From Paenalcaligenes hominis_A (lineage in GTDB: Bacteria > Pseudomonadota > Gammaproteobacteria > Burkholderiales > Burkholderiaceae_B), in the NCBI RefSeq assembly GCF_041359055.1, contig NZ_JBGJKZ010000002.1, forward strand, positions 248,001-312,000: 64,000 nt of DNA. Direction: 5' to 3'. Positions 25,829 through 35,815 of the stretch are shown piece after piece. Position 1 is the stretch's first letter. Every line of letters starts with the position of its first letter. Below the pieces are notes generated by a model. The model ran no database searches, had not been told where the DNA came from, and worked only from the letters and a program-made list of their open reading frames with translations. Position numbers and translations under genes: made by a program.

Positions 25829-27446
25829 TGACGCTACCCTCATGCACAGGACGTATAGAATCACGAGCCAAGACAGCAGAAATGTAGCTACTTGGTGTAT
25901 CGAGGTACGCGGCGGTTTGTTCTAAGTATTGAATAATAGGCCCTGCGCGCATTGTTAGTACCACACAAACGCCGATTAAGCTGGCTACGGGCAGCGCTTC
26001 ATTTAGGCGTAAGCGGGGCACTTTAATATCGCTAAAGCTCCAAAACAAACGAATCCCCGTGCGTGAGAAAGCCATTAAACCAATAAAGCCAGAGACTAGA
26101 ACCGTAGTGGTTAAGATCCAGGCGTTCCCCGTGGCACCGGATGCTTTCAGTGCGGCAGATAATAATGATAGTTTTGCTACAAAGCCTGATAGAGGAGGCA
26201 AACCAATAATTAATAAGGCGCAGGCAATAAACGACATACCTAAAAACACCATTGCCGCGGGAATAGCAATCCCAATGACATCGTCTGAGCTGTCTTCGCT
26301 CTCTGGGTCGGTAAGCTCAAAGGCTTCTTGGCTGACAGCGAGTAGATCGGAGCCAAAGGTTTGCGCACGCCCTACCATTTCAAGCAGCATAAAAAATGCG
26401 GCTGTAGCAGGCACCGAGCTGAGTAGATAATACAAAGCAGGCCCTGTTAACGTGACTCCAGGCATGCCTAAGGCGGCCAATAGCGTGCCAGAGGAAATAA
26501 CAATGCAATAGCTGGCCATGCGTTCGGGTTGATGCGTAGCAAGTAAACCAAATGAGCCAAAAGCTAACGTTGCTATACCCACTGGAAACATCCATTCGCC
26601 CCCAAAGGCAGCTGGAGCGCCGGTGGGTACCAACAGCGAGCCGATACGCAACAATGAATAAACTCCGACCTTGGTCATGATGGCAAACATAGCTGCTACC
26701 GGAGGGCTGGCATTCGCATAGGTGTCAATTAGCCAATAGTTCAAGGGCCAAGCGGCGGCTTTAATTAAAAAAGCAATGCCTAATATGGCTGCTGCTGCTT
26801 CAAAAAGACGTCTGTCGCCCCCAGATAAAAGCCCTACCTTAGCTGCTAGGTCGGCCATGTTGAGTGTGCCTGTAACACCATAGATTAAGGCTATGGCAAT
26901 TAGAAGCAGGAAGGAGGCCAATAAATTCACAGCAATATAATGCAAACCCGCCCGGACACGATCGCGGCCTGAGCCATGTAACATCAAGCCATACGAAGCA
27001 GCTAAAAAGACCTCGAAAAATACAAAAAGATTAAAAAGGTCGCCAGTTAGAAATGCACCATTCAAGCCCATGATTAAGAGCTGAAATAAGGGATGAAAAT
27101 GAACCCCAGCACGATCCCAGCGGGCAGTGGCATACCACCACGTAGTGCTAGCTAAAATACATGTAATAACAAGCATCAAAGCGGCTAAGCGGTCAACCAC
27201 AACGACAATACCAAAAGGCGCAGGCCAGTCGCCTAATAAGTAAACGCCGACCCCATGCAGCCAGTTTGTGTCAATTGAGCCATCCGCCATACCCAAAAGG
27301 GTAAGTGCGACTAAAAATTGAAGTGCTAAAGAAAGGCCGCCTAGTGCAATTTTAATTTGTCGGTTTTTATCCCTAAGCAGCAGCATGAGCGCTGCGGTTA
27401 AGAGGGGAATAGCAATAGGGAAAATGGGTAAATGCTGCTGCCACAT
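25821..27446 (-). CDS. mrpD: Mrp/Pha-type cation:proton antiporter subunit D
   Basis: A 541-residue membrane protein of the NuoN/NuoM-like antiporter family with about 14 helices. The conserved Glu and Lys regions are visible in FNLFVFFEVFLAASYGLML near residue 133 and FLIKAAAWPLNYWLIDTYANASPPVAA near 227 (key residues K and P). It overlaps both mrpC and mrpE. Confidence 0.92.
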   Translation of the reverse strand: MWQQHLPIFPIAIPLLTAALMLLLRDKNRQIKIALGGLSLALQFLVALTLLGMADGSIDTNWLHGVGVYLLGDWPAPFGIVVVVDRLAALMLVITCILASTTWWYATARWDRAGVHFHPLFQLLIMGLNGAFLTGDLFNLFVFFEVFLAASYGLMLHGSGRDRVRAGLHYIAVNLLASFLLLIAIALIYGVTGTLNMADLAAKVGLLSGGDRRLFEAAAAILGIAFLIKAAAWPLNYWLIDTYANASPPVAAMFAIMTKVGVYSLLRIGSLLVPTGAPAAFGGEWMFPVGIATLAFGSFGLLATHQPERMASYCIVISSGTLLAALGMPGVTLTGPALYYLLSSVPATAAFFMLLEMVGRAQTFGSDLLAVSQEAFELTDPESEDSSDDVIGIAIPAAMVFLGMSFIACALLIIGLPPLSGFVAKLSLLSAALKASGATGNAWILTTTVLVSGFIGLMAFSRTGIRLFWSFSDIKVPRLRLNEALPVASLIGVCVVLTMRAGPIIQYLEQTAAYLDTPSSYISAVLARDSIRPVHEGSVND

Positions 27447-27790
27447 TAGGGTTGTTCCTCGCGTCCATCAACATGGTCTGTACCGGTAAAGCCGCGGTTT
27501 GCGAGTAATACAACCAAAAATAAAGCCGTTGTAGCAAAACCAATAACAATAGCCGTTAGTACTAAGGCCTGCGGCAGAGGGTCTGCATATAAACTGGGAT
27601 CCGCTCCAAGTTCATTAGAAATAACTGGAGGAGCGCCCACACGAATACGTCCCATGGCAAAAATAAAAAGGTTCACCGCGTAGGACAACAAAGACAAGCC
27701 CATAATGAACTGAAAAGTTCGAGGACGCAGTACTAACCAAATTCCAGATCCGGCAAGCACACCAATGGCCAAGGAGAGAATGACTTCCAC
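27446..27790 (-). CDS. mrpC: Mrp/Pha-type cation:proton antiporter subunit C
   Basis: A 114-residue NuoK-like subunit with three helices; LSLLSYAVNLFIFAMGR and DPLPQALVLTAIVIGFATTA are typical of MnhC/PhaC. Its single-base overlaps with mrpA and mrpD show tight coupling. Confidence 0.92.
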   Translation of the reverse strand: MEVILSLAIGVLAGSGIWLVLRPRTFQFIMGLSLLSYAVNLFIFAMGRIRVGAPPVISNELGADPSLYADPLPQALVLTAIVIGFATTALFLVVLLANRGFTGTDHVDGREEQP

Positions 27791-30708
27791 TAGGTATCCT
27801 TTTTATTTTGTAAAACACTTTGAATGGCTGGGAGCATACGATAAAAACGCAATGACTGGTGAGCCAAAGCAACCAGAATGAGCACGGTTGAACCCACCAC
27901 CAACATAAACACGCCTATGTCAAACAATAGGGCGCTAGAAGTATGAATAGTGCCTAGCCAAGGTAAATCAATATCCCAATTTTGTGCTGCTAAAAAAGGC
28001 TTGGAATACCACCATACCATCATGGCAGCAAAGCCGGCAGTAAGCATACCGCCAGCAATCCATGTTTGTGGCTGGATAAGAGGTCTGGACTCAATCCATA
28101 CGATGCCGCTTACCATATACTGCAAAATAATCGCTGTGGCCATGATTAAGCCCGCAACAAAGCCGCCCCCTGGTAAGTTATGACCACGCAATAAAAAGTA
28201 CACCGAAATAAGAGCCGCAATGGGCATGAGCAGACGCACAAGCACGGCTGGGATGCGCATAATGCCATCGGGTAATAGAGCATGGGGGTCTGGCTCGTCG
28301 AAAGTGGTGCTTAGCATACTGTGTTGATTTTGACGGCGTGCTAAAGGTTCGGCTACGGTTTCCACTGGAGGTCTAAAACGACGTAACAAAGCAAAAACAC
28401 TGAGCGCCACCACACCTAGAACGGTAATTTCACCAAACGTATCAAAGCCGCGGAAGTCGACTAAAATAACGTTGACAACGTTAGCACCGCCACCCAGGGG
28501 TAGGGCTTTTTCAACCAAGAAAGAGGAAATGCCGTCGGTGGTTGGGCGCGTCAAAATAGCAAAGCTTAGGGCAGCAATCCCAGCACCACCTAAAACCGCT
28601 ACGCTTAGGTCGCGGATGCGTCTAAAACGCGCTTGTGATCGTGTTAGACCCAGACCATCGGGTATAGGAATACGTTTTGGCAACCAGCGTAAACCCAATA
28701 AAATTAGCACTACTGTTACCACCTCTACGGCAAGCTGGGTGAGGGCTAAATCTGGAGCAGAGAGCCACGCATAGCTAAGGCTAGTAACTAACCCAGCGCC
28801 ACCAGATAGTAGTAGGGCAGCAGGACGATGAAACTTTGCATAATAGGCTGCGCTTAGTGCGCAAGCAGCACCGGCAAACCACATAATGGCAAAAAGAGGG
28901 TCTACGGGACTAAGATGACCCAAGGTAAACCAGCCGTTTTTATGCAAAGGCAAGGCTGCCACTACAAAGGTAGCTACTAAAATAAGCAGCACCTGCCGTT
29001 GGAGGCGATCGGAATAAGTATGACGAATAACAAAATCTGCTCCGGCCTCAATCCAACCCATAAGCCATTCAAAAATACTGCCTGCATTAATGGTATAGAG
29101 CAATGGAGCGCGATCGGAGCGGCCTTTACGGTAACGATTTAATATGCCAATCAGAACCAACCCACCCAAGGTGGCAATGACGCTCATTAAAAGGGGAATA
29201 GTAAAACCGTGCCAAATGTGTAAGTTGTACTGTGGGGTGGCTGCGCCAAGAATAGAATGCACGGCCACATGCAAAATAGGCCCTACGGTATAAGTTGGAA
29301 ACACGCCCACAATTAAACAAATAAACACCAAGATCGCGCTAGGGATTAGCATTAAGCGAGGTGGCTCATGAGGGGTTCGAGGTAGATTATGAGCGGGTGG
29401 CCCAAAAAATACTTGGCTAATAAAACGGTACGAGTACGCCACGCTAAACACACTAGCTGCAACGGCTACGAAAGGCAAAATACGGTTAAACCAGCTGCCA
29501 TTTGCACTAAATACGGCCTCGGTAAAGAACATTTCTTTAGATAAGAAGCCGTTTAATAACGGTACGCCCGCCATAGACGCAGCGGCCACAGTTGCCAACG
29601 TGGCCGTCACAGGCATGAAATGGCGTAAGCCAGAGAGTCGGTTTAAATTGCGTGTGCCTGATTCATGATCCACAATGCCTGCAGCCATAAACAATGAGGC
29701 CTTAAACGTGGCGTGATTAATGATATGAAAAATAGCGGCTACTAGGGCCATAGGTGTGCTTAAACCAAGCAGCACGGTGATTAAGCCTAAATGGCTGATG
29801 GTTGAATAAGCCAATACACCTTTCATATCCCGTTGAAAGGTGGCTAGGTAGGCACCTAGACTGAGCGAAATTAAGCCTGCACTGCCCACTACCCATAGCC
29901 AGGCCTCGGTGCCCGCCATGACAATCCAAAAGCGTGCAAGTAAAAACACGCCCATTTTAACCATGGTGGCGGAGTGCAAATATGCTGAAACGGGGGTTGG
30001 GGCTGCCATGGCACGCGGCAACCACAAGTGAAATGGAAATTGAGCGCTTTTAGTAAAAGCGCCAAGCAGCAATAAGGTCAGTAAAATGGGATACCAATGA
30101 TGAGATTGAATTTGCTCACGTGCCTGAAGAACCGTATGTAAATCATAGCTGCCTGCTACATGCCCCAGCATCAATACACCCGCCAGCAAGCACAAACCGC
30201 CTCCGCCTGTGATAACTAAAGACATACGAGCCCCACGCCGCGCGTCACGCCTGTGGTACCAGTAAGCAATCAACATAAAAGAAGACAGGCTGGTTAATTC
30301 CCAAAAAACCACGAGTTGAATTAGGTTGCCGGAAATCACAACACCAAGCATGGACCCCATAAAGGCCTGTAAAAAAGCAAAAAAGCGGCGTGCAGGGTCT
30401 TTGGGGGAAAGGTAGTAATGGGCGTAAAGAGCTATCAACGCACCCATTACGCTTACTATTAAACTAAATAGCCAAGCAAACCCATCCATGCGTAAAGTGA
30501 AGTCTATGCCATGGGTGGGTATCCAGTGCGTGCTGTAAAACAGTACATCCCCATTGAAAATAGCCGGTGTGCACAAAAGAGTGAACAGCGCACAGCTTGC
30601 CGCAACCACGCCTGCAAGTAATGCATGGAGTGTGCGTTGAGAGGCGGGAAGCAATGAGGAAAGTAGGCTGCCTATAAAAGGCAAGACTAAAATTATGAGC
30701 AAATACAT
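27790..30708 (-). CDS. mrpA: Mrp/Pha-type cation:proton antiporter subunit A with fused B domain
   Basis: A 972-residue protein: NuoL-like antiporter core (about 1-500, with WELTSLSSFMLIAYWY near 136 and KSAQFPFHLWLPRAMAAPTPVSAYLHSA near 220, key residues K, P and H), an extended MrpA C-terminal region, and a MrpB-like domain at the end (ALISVYFLLRGHNLPGGGFVAGL near 830). The A'B fusion followed by C-D-E-F-G defines the six-gene group 2 layout found in many Gram-negative bacteria. The complex exports Na+ or K+ in exchange for protons; the ion is not predictable here. Confidence 0.93.
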   Translation of the reverse strand: MYLLIILVLPFIGSLLSSLLPASQRTLHALLAGVVAASCALFTLLCTPAIFNGDVLFYSTHWIPTHGIDFTLRMDGFAWLFSLIVSVMGALIALYAHYYLSPKDPARRFFAFLQAFMGSMLGVVISGNLIQLVVFWELTSLSSFMLIAYWYHRRDARRGARMSLVITGGGGLCLLAGVLMLGHVAGSYDLHTVLQAREQIQSHHWYPILLTLLLLGAFTKSAQFPFHLWLPRAMAAPTPVSAYLHSATMVKMGVFLLARFWIVMAGTEAWLWVVGSAGLISLSLGAYLATFQRDMKGVLAYSTISHLGLITVLLGLSTPMALVAAIFHIINHATFKASLFMAAGIVDHESGTRNLNRLSGLRHFMPVTATLATVAAASMAGVPLLNGFLSKEMFFTEAVFSANGSWFNRILPFVAVAASVFSVAYSYRFISQVFFGPPAHNLPRTPHEPPRLMLIPSAILVFICLIVGVFPTYTVGPILHVAVHSILGAATPQYNLHIWHGFTIPLLMSVIATLGGLVLIGILNRYRKGRSDRAPLLYTINAGSIFEWLMGWIEAGADFVIRHTYSDRLQRQVLLILVATFVVAALPLHKNGWFTLGHLSPVDPLFAIMWFAGAACALSAAYYAKFHRPAALLLSGGAGLVTSLSYAWLSAPDLALTQLAVEVVTVVLILLGLRWLPKRIPIPDGLGLTRSQARFRRIRDLSVAVLGGAGIAALSFAILTRPTTDGISSFLVEKALPLGGGANVVNVILVDFRGFDTFGEITVLGVVALSVFALLRRFRPPVETVAEPLARRQNQHSMLSTTFDEPDPHALLPDGIMRIPAVLVRLLMPIAALISVYFLLRGHNLPGGGFVAGLIMATAIILQYMVSGIVWIESRPLIQPQTWIAGGMLTAGFAAMMVWWYSKPFLAAQNWDIDLPWLGTIHTSSALLFDIGVFMLVVGSTVLILVALAHQSLRFYRMLPAIQSVLQNKKDT

Positions 30709-30814
30709 CAGGCTCTCTGCAGCAAAGTGGTTTATTTAGCCCTTAATAATACGACATTTGTTGCTATTTTTCGCAGAAGAAATACAAAGCACCGTTAAGG
30801 GGAGAAAGAAGTAC

Positions 30815-30828
30815 TTGACCTATATCAA
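30815..30828 (+). promoter_or_regulatory. FNR/ANR-type binding site upstream of hemN
   Basis: TTGACCTATATCAA matches the FNR-family consensus TTGAT-N4-ATCAA at nine of ten defined positions. It lies 72 bases before hemN, consistent with low-oxygen activation of oxygen-independent heme synthesis. Confidence 0.75.
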
Positions 30829-30899
30829 TTAGTTTTTCTCATAAAAACGCCATACTATTTGACAACAATACAGCATACGCACGCGTTTAGGGAGTAAAA

Positions 30900-32300
30900 A
30901 TGCACGATATAGAGGAACCTATCGACACGGTCCACATTTCAGAAAGTCTGATCAGACGCTTCGATCGGTCGGGGCCGCGTTACACCTCGTATCCCACCGC
31001 TGATCGCTTTGTCGATAATTTTAGTAGCGAACATTATATAACGGCTTTAGCTAAGCGTCAGCAAAATGTCAGCTTACCGGATTACTCGGTGTATGTGCAT
31101 TTACCGTATTGCCAGTCTCTGTGCTATTTTTGTGCCTGTAATAAAATTATTACCCAAGACACCTCGCGTTCAGCGACCTATGTACAAACCGTATTAAAAG
31201 AGCTGCAGTTATTAGCACCACACTTGGGGCAAAAACGCACCACAGGGCAGTTACATTTAGGGGGCGGTACACCTACGTTTTTGCAGCACAGTGAACTAAA
31301 GCAGCTCCTGCAGGGGATACGGTCACATTTTGACTTTACGGCAGATGCAGAGCTGGGCATAGAGATAGATCCGCGTACTGTGGCTGAAAACAGCTTAGAT
31401 CAACTGGCCGAGCTTGGTTTTAACCGTACCAGTTTTGGGGTACAAGATTTTGACCCAGCTGTGCAGGCCGCTGTGAATAGAGTTCAGCCTTTGGAAATGG
31501 TGGCGCGCGCGATGGAAGCGAGCCGAACGGCAGGGTTTCAGTCAATTAATACTGACTTGATTTATGGTTTGCCTAAACAAAATCTAGAGAGCTTTGCAAA
31601 AACCATTGCAGCGCTGGTGGCATTGCGCCCCGATCGCATTGCGCTATACAACTATGCGCATTTACCACAACGTTTCAAAGCACAGCGTTTAATTAATGAA
31701 AGCGATTTGCCTTCAGCCGAAGAGCGTCTACAGATTTTTTTAATGGCGGCCCAACGGTTGTTAGACGAAGGCTATGAATACATTGGTTTAGATCATTTTG
31801 CTTTGCCCAGTGATGAGTTAAATGTGGCGCGTTTGGATAAAAGCTTACATAGAAATTTTCAGGGCTATACCACACGAGCTCATAGTGATCTGATTGGTTT
31901 AGGTGTTTCTGCTATTGGAAAAGTAGGCCACACTCACGTCCAAAACCAACGCTCATTAAATGCATACCGTGCGCAAATTAACGCGGGTCAGTTGGCTACA
32001 TTTCGAGGCCATGTTATGAGTAGTGAGGATGTGTTGCGTGAAGAGCTCATAATGACCTTGATGTGCAGCATGCCTATTGATTTTTATGATTACCAACAGC
32101 GCTATGGCCTGAATCTAAAGCAACACCTTGCTAACGAGCTCTTGGCGCTACGGCCTTATGTAGACGCAGGGTTACTTGATTTCGATGCTGAACATATGCA
32201 AATAACGGCGAAGGGGCGTTTATTTGTACGAGCTATTAGCATGGAGTTTGATCAATACTTGCGCCAGGCCACCACCGCTACCTATTCAAAACTAATATAG
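30900..32300 (+). CDS. hemN: Oxygen-independent coproporphyrinogen III dehydrogenase
   Basis: A 466-residue radical-SAM enzyme that converts coproporphyrinogen III to protoporphyrinogen IX without oxygen. The 4Fe-4S ligands are in PYCQSLCYFCAC near residue 65 (CxxxCxxC), GGGTPT near 115, and the N terminus SGPRYTSYPTADRF is the HemN-specific substrate lid region that separates it from HemW. Length fits HemN (about 455-460). It is followed at 8 bases by a Crp/Fnr-family gene. Confidence 0.94.
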   Translation: MHDIEEPIDTVHISESLIRRFDRSGPRYTSYPTADRFVDNFSSEHYITALAKRQQNVSLPDYSVYVHLPYCQSLCYFCACNKIITQDTSRSATYVQTVLKELQLLAPHLGQKRTTGQLHLGGGTPTFLQHSELKQLLQGIRSHFDFTADAELGIEIDPRTVAENSLDQLAELGFNRTSFGVQDFDPAVQAAVNRVQPLEMVARAMEASRTAGFQSINTDLIYGLPKQNLESFAKTIAALVALRPDRIALYNYAHLPQRFKAQRLINESDLPSAEERLQIFLMAAQRLLDEGYEYIGLDHFALPSDELNVARLDKSLHRNFQGYTTRAHSDLIGLGVSAIGKVGHTHVQNQRSLNAYRAQINAGQLATFRGHVMSSEDVLREELIMTLMCSMPIDFYDYQQRYGLNLKQHLANELLALRPYVDAGLLDFDAEHMQITAKGRLFVRAISMEFDQYLRQATTATYSKLI

Positions 32301-32308
32301 AGACCATC

Positions 32309-32998
32309 ATGGCCCAAACCAAAAGCACCTATTCTGCTGCGCCTAGTTATTTACAAAAACATCCCTTGTTCGAAGGGTGGAGCGATGTAGAGTTGGGTCT
32401 GTTTTACGAACAGTGTGATCGGATAGAGTTTGCTGAGCAGGAGTATTTGTTCCAACGCGATCAAGGTTGCGTGGCATTTTATATTGTGGAGACCGGTGCA
32501 GTGCAGATGCAATGGCAAACCGATACTGCTCAAGTGAGGCCATTGCATTATAGAACCACCGGAGGAGCAGTAGGGGATGCGTGTGTATTAATGGGCGACA
32601 CTTATCGCGTTGATGCGATTGCTTTAGAGCCAACTATTGCTATACGAATCACTAAGCAGCATTTTTATGCCCAATTAGCTAAACACCCTTGGCTAATGAT
32701 GCGTTTGGTGTCGAGCCTGAGCCAAAATTTGTGTTATTTGTTTGGCGATGTCATGACCATGCAATCGGTTTCAGGAACACAACGGGTTATTCATTATTTA
32801 TTAGATCGCATAGCATTAAAAAACCAGCAGCGCATTGAGCTTGACCGCTCCAAGGCCCATATTGCTGCCGCCTTAAACTTAACGCCTGAGCATTTTTCGC
32901 GTATTTTGAATGATTTAATTAAAAAGGAATTTATCGAGGTAGCTGGCCGCCAAGTCGTAATAAAAGATGTGGACGGCCTGCTGTGCTATAGGCGTTAA
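32309..32998 (+). CDS. Crp/Fnr-family regulator without the Fe-S cysteine cluster (Dnr-like)
   Basis: A 229-residue regulator with a cyclic-nucleotide-type beta barrel (about 20-130), a dimer helix (LMMRLVSSLSQNLCYLFGDV) and a winged-helix DNA reader with the recognition helix AAALNLTPEHFSRILNDL near 190-207. SxxxFSR-type recognition residues resemble the E..SR pattern of FNR/DNR, so it could bind FNR-type boxes. The N terminus has no CxxC...C cluster, so oxygen sensing through 4Fe-4S is unlikely; DNR proteins sense NO through heme. Pairing with hemN suggests control of anaerobic or nitrosative metabolism. Confidence 0.85.
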   Translation: MAQTKSTYSAAPSYLQKHPLFEGWSDVELGLFYEQCDRIEFAEQEYLFQRDQGCVAFYIVETGAVQMQWQTDTAQVRPLHYRTTGGAVGDACVLMGDTYRVDAIALEPTIAIRITKQHFYAQLAKHPWLMMRLVSSLSQNLCYLFGDVMTMQSVSGTQRVIHYLLDRIALKNQQRIELDRSKAHIAAALNLTPEHFSRILNDLIKKEFIEVAGRQVVIKDVDGLLCYRR

Positions 32999-33894
32999 AC
33001 GGGGCTTTTCTTTTCGCCGCCTAGCGCCTCTAGGAGCTCGTGAATCAACCCATTGAGCTCTGAACTCATTAATAAGAAATCGGCATCAAATACATGTGCC
33101 TCGTCATGACTATCAGCCTCGTTTTGCTCGGTTAATAAATCGGTGGGTGTAATGCGTTTTAACTCAAACCCTTCGGTTAAAACAAAAGAGATTTTATCAG
33201 CCCAAGTTAAGGCTAAACGGGTGCATTGTTTGCCTTCGGTAATGTGGTTGCGCACCTCGTCGCTGTCTAGATTGTGACGCGCATAACGCACTACGGAGCG
33301 GCTTTCCCCACTGCCTTTAAGCTCGGCGTCTTGGTCAATAGTAAATGGATACGGCAGGCTGAAATCGGCTAACCAACTGGTCATAGCAGCGGCAGGGGAC
33401 TGCTCGGTATAAACCGGCAAAGCAGGGAAAAGCTCGAAGGTTTTAGCAATAAGCCCCATGACTTCGTCGGCAGTGGCTGCAGCGGCGGCATCAATGGCTA
33501 ACCACCGGTTTTCAGGGTCGATCCATACCGATACGAGACGTTCTATACTAAATGCACGGGGCAAGAGCTCGGTGATTAGGTCTTCTTTGAGCTCTTTCAT
33601 TTGCTTGCGGCCTACTTTGTAGCCTTGCTCTTCTTCTTTGTCTTTGGCGCGAGCCCTAGCAATTTGATTAATAACCGTGCTGGGTAACAGTTTTTTTTCA
33701 GACTTAGCGGTTAATAGGAGCTGACCTTGAACGCGATGGACTAAATCGGCTTGGTCATGGGCAGGAGCCCAGCCAATGCTAACGGGGTCTTGGCTGGAGC
33801 CTGGGGTAAAGGCTTTGTTAGCAACTAGCTCGTCAATAGAGTCTGTTGTCCATTCAGGGTGAAGGCGGAAAAGTCGTAAGTTTTTAAACCACAT
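32995..33894 (-). CDS. rdgC: Recombination-associated protein RdgC
   Basis: A 299-residue ring-forming DNA-binding protein that can limit RecA access to DNA. It begins MWFKNLRLFRLHPEW and contains the family stretches FTPGSSQDPVSIGWAPA near residue 30 and RALDIDENRWLAIDAAAA-like WIDPENRWLAIDAAAAA near 125; the end is acidic/helical. It converges on the Dnr-like gene with a 4-base overlap and is divergent from recA across a 248-base region. Confidence 0.94.
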   Translation of the reverse strand: MWFKNLRLFRLHPEWTTDSIDELVANKAFTPGSSQDPVSIGWAPAHDQADLVHRVQGQLLLTAKSEKKLLPSTVINQIARARAKDKEEEQGYKVGRKQMKELKEDLITELLPRAFSIERLVSVWIDPENRWLAIDAAAAATADEVMGLIAKTFELFPALPVYTEQSPAAAMTSWLADFSLPYPFTIDQDAELKGSGESRSVVRYARHNLDSDEVRNHITEGKQCTRLALTWADKISFVLTEGFELKRITPTDLLTEQNEADSHDEAHVFDADFLLMSSELNGLIHELLEALGGEKKSPV

Positions 33895-34070
33895 GAGAAT
33901 TTAGTCATTAGTGAAAAGAAGCATTCTATTCTATGCCACAAGTATAAAACGTGCTGTAGGTTAATTTGAGCCATTAGCACTAAACATTACAGTTAGACGC
34001 AAGATCATAGGCTAAGCTAACATATCAGCTAAACAACAGTTTACATGGACGCATGTATTTTACTGGTTAT

Positions 34071-34092
34071 CTGTATATTTATACAGTATAAT
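34071..34092 (+). promoter_or_regulatory. LexA (SOS) box and -10 of recA
   Basis: CTGTATATTTATACAG is a perfect CTGT-N8-ACAG LexA operator at 34071-34086, immediately followed by a perfect -10 hexamer TATAAT (34087-34092). The operator therefore lies in the promoter spacer, so LexA would block RNA polymerase. The recA ATG lies 50 bases downstream. Confidence 0.95.
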
Positions 34093-34142
34093 AGTTTTAT
34101 ATTGATAATGATGGGTTACCCATTACTACATAGGACATATAC

Positions 34143-35234
34143 ATGGACGATAAGCGCAACAAAGCTGTAGCTGCAGAGCGTGAAAAAGCCTTAGCTGCCG
34201 CACTGTCTCAAATTGAAAAGCAGTTTGGTAAAGGCTCCGTAATGCGTTACGGAGACAACCAGGTCGAACACGACATTCAGGTTTGTTCCACCGGTTCTTT
34301 AGGTTTAGATATTGCTCTAGGTGTAGGCGGGTTGCCTCGTGGCCGTGTGATAGAAATCTACGGTCCAGAATCTTCCGGCAAAACTACACTCACCCTCGAA
34401 GTCATTGCTGAAATGCAAAAAATCGGCGGTACATGTGCCTTTGTGGATGCCGAACACGCTTTAGACGTTCAATACGCTTCTAAACTAGGCGTAAACTTAA
34501 ATGATCTATTGATTTCTCAACCCGATACAGGGGAACAGGCTCTTGAAATCACAGACGCGCTGGTTCGTTCTGGCTCCGTAGATTTAATCGTGGTTGACTC
34601 GGTTGCTGCCCTAACACCTAAAGCCGAAATTGAAGGCGATATGGGCGACTCCTTACCTGGTCTTCAGGCCCGTCTCATGAGCCAAGCCCTGCGTAAACTG
34701 ACTGCTACCATTAAACGTGCGAACTGTATGGTTATTTTTATTAACCAAATTCGCATGAAAATTGGCGTGATGTTCGGCAGTCCTGAAACCACTACTGGTG
34801 GTAACGCTTTAAAATTTTACTCCTCAGTACGTCTTGATATTCGCCGTATCGGTTCTATCAAGCGTGGTGACGAAGTCGTAGGTAACGAGACCCGCGTTAA
34901 AGTAGTAAAAAATAAAGTGGCACCCCCTTTCAAGCAGGCCGAATTCGATATTATGTATGGGGGCGGTATTTCGCGCGAAGGTGAAATCATTGATCTTGGT
35001 GTACAGGCTGGCATCGTAGACAAAGCCGGCGCATGGTACAGCTATGAAAGCACACGTATTGGTCAGGGCAAAGACAATGCACGCGAATACCTACGTGAAA
35101 ATCCTGTCTTAGCACGTGAAATCGAAAATAAAGTGCGGGCACACCATGGTATTACCGTGCTCGAGGAAATCAAAGACACCCCAGCTTCTGCCGAAAAAAA
35201 AGCAACCCCTGAGGCTGCAGAGGACAAAAAATAA
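34143..35234 (+). CDS. recA: Recombinase RecA
   Basis: A 363-residue recombinase that forms filaments on single-stranded DNA, drives strand exchange and triggers LexA self-cleavage. Walker A is GPESSGKTT near residue 73; the Walker B region is VDLIVVDSVAALTPKAE near 147, and loop 2 begins FINQIRMKIGVMFGSPETTTGGNALKF near 200 (key residues N, Q, R and the GSPETTTGG turn). An acidic C-terminal tail ends the protein. It is followed after 5 bases by recX. Confidence 0.98.
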   Translation: MDDKRNKAVAAEREKALAAALSQIEKQFGKGSVMRYGDNQVEHDIQVCSTGSLGLDIALGVGGLPRGRVIEIYGPESSGKTTLTLEVIAEMQKIGGTCAFVDAEHALDVQYASKLGVNLNDLLISQPDTGEQALEITDALVRSGSVDLIVVDSVAALTPKAEIEGDMGDSLPGLQARLMSQALRKLTATIKRANCMVIFINQIRMKIGVMFGSPETTTGGNALKFYSSVRLDIRRIGSIKRGDEVVGNETRVKVVKNKVAPPFKQAEFDIMYGGGISREGEIIDLGVQAGIVDKAGAWYSYESTRIGQGKDNAREYLRENPVLAREIENKVRAHHGITVLEEIKDTPASAEKKATPEAAEDKK

Positions 35235-35239
35235 CCGTT

Positions 35240-35776
35240 ATGCAAAACTTTGATGACGAGGGCGGTTTTGAGCAGCTCGGCTTTGAAGATTTCGAACAGT
35301 TAGATTCGACTAAAGAACCCTCTTCCAAACGGAAGGGGGTTTCTTTAAAAGCACGTGCTATTGACTTCTTATCCAGACGCGAACACTCTAGACTTGAGCT
35401 CCAGCGTAAATTACAGCGTCATTCTGACGACCTAGATGCTATTAACCAGTTATTAGACGAACTTCAAGCGCAAAACTGGTTATGTGATGAACGCTTCACG
35501 CAAAGCCTCATTAACCGTCGTGCTCATAAATTCGGTACGCGACGTTTACTCCAAGAACTACGTCAACAGGGCGTCGATACCGAGCACATTGATTTGGCCC
35601 GAGAGCAACTTCAAGACTCCGAGTTCGACCGAGCCTTAGAAGTCTGGGAGCGCAAGTTTGGCAGGGCACCCACTGATCAAAAAAGCTATGCAAAACAGCA
35701 TCGCTTTATGGCTAGTCGGGGCTTTAGTCCTGACTTACTACGAAAAATTCTCGATCGCCTCAAAGATACCATCTAA
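35240..35776 (+). CDS. recX: Regulatory protein RecX
   Basis: A 178-residue helical-repeat protein that binds RecA filaments and restrains their activity. After an acidic N-terminal tail the family core runs from SLKARAIDFLSRREHSRLEL (about residue 35) through LLDELQAQNWLCDERFTQSLI and RRAHKFGTRRLLQELRQQGV to the C-terminal RFMASRGFSPDLLRKIL. It starts 5 bases downstream of recA, so it shares the SOS promoter. Confidence 0.93.
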   Translation: MQNFDDEGGFEQLGFEDFEQLDSTKEPSSKRKGVSLKARAIDFLSRREHSRLELQRKLQRHSDDLDAINQLLDELQAQNWLCDERFTQSLINRRAHKFGTRRLLQELRQQGVDTEHIDLAREQLQDSEFDRALEVWERKFGRAPTDQKSYAKQHRFMASRGFSPDLLRKILDRLKDTI

Positions 35777-35798
35777 AAGACCAAAACCATTGCTCTAG

Positions 35799-35815
35799 CG
35801 TGTTGTCAAAACACG
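35799..35815 (+). terminator. Possible weak terminator of recA-recX
   Basis: A 6-bp stem CGTGTT / AACACG with a 5-base loop follows recX; the downstream sequence is AT-rich but has no clean T tract. Confidence 0.4.
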
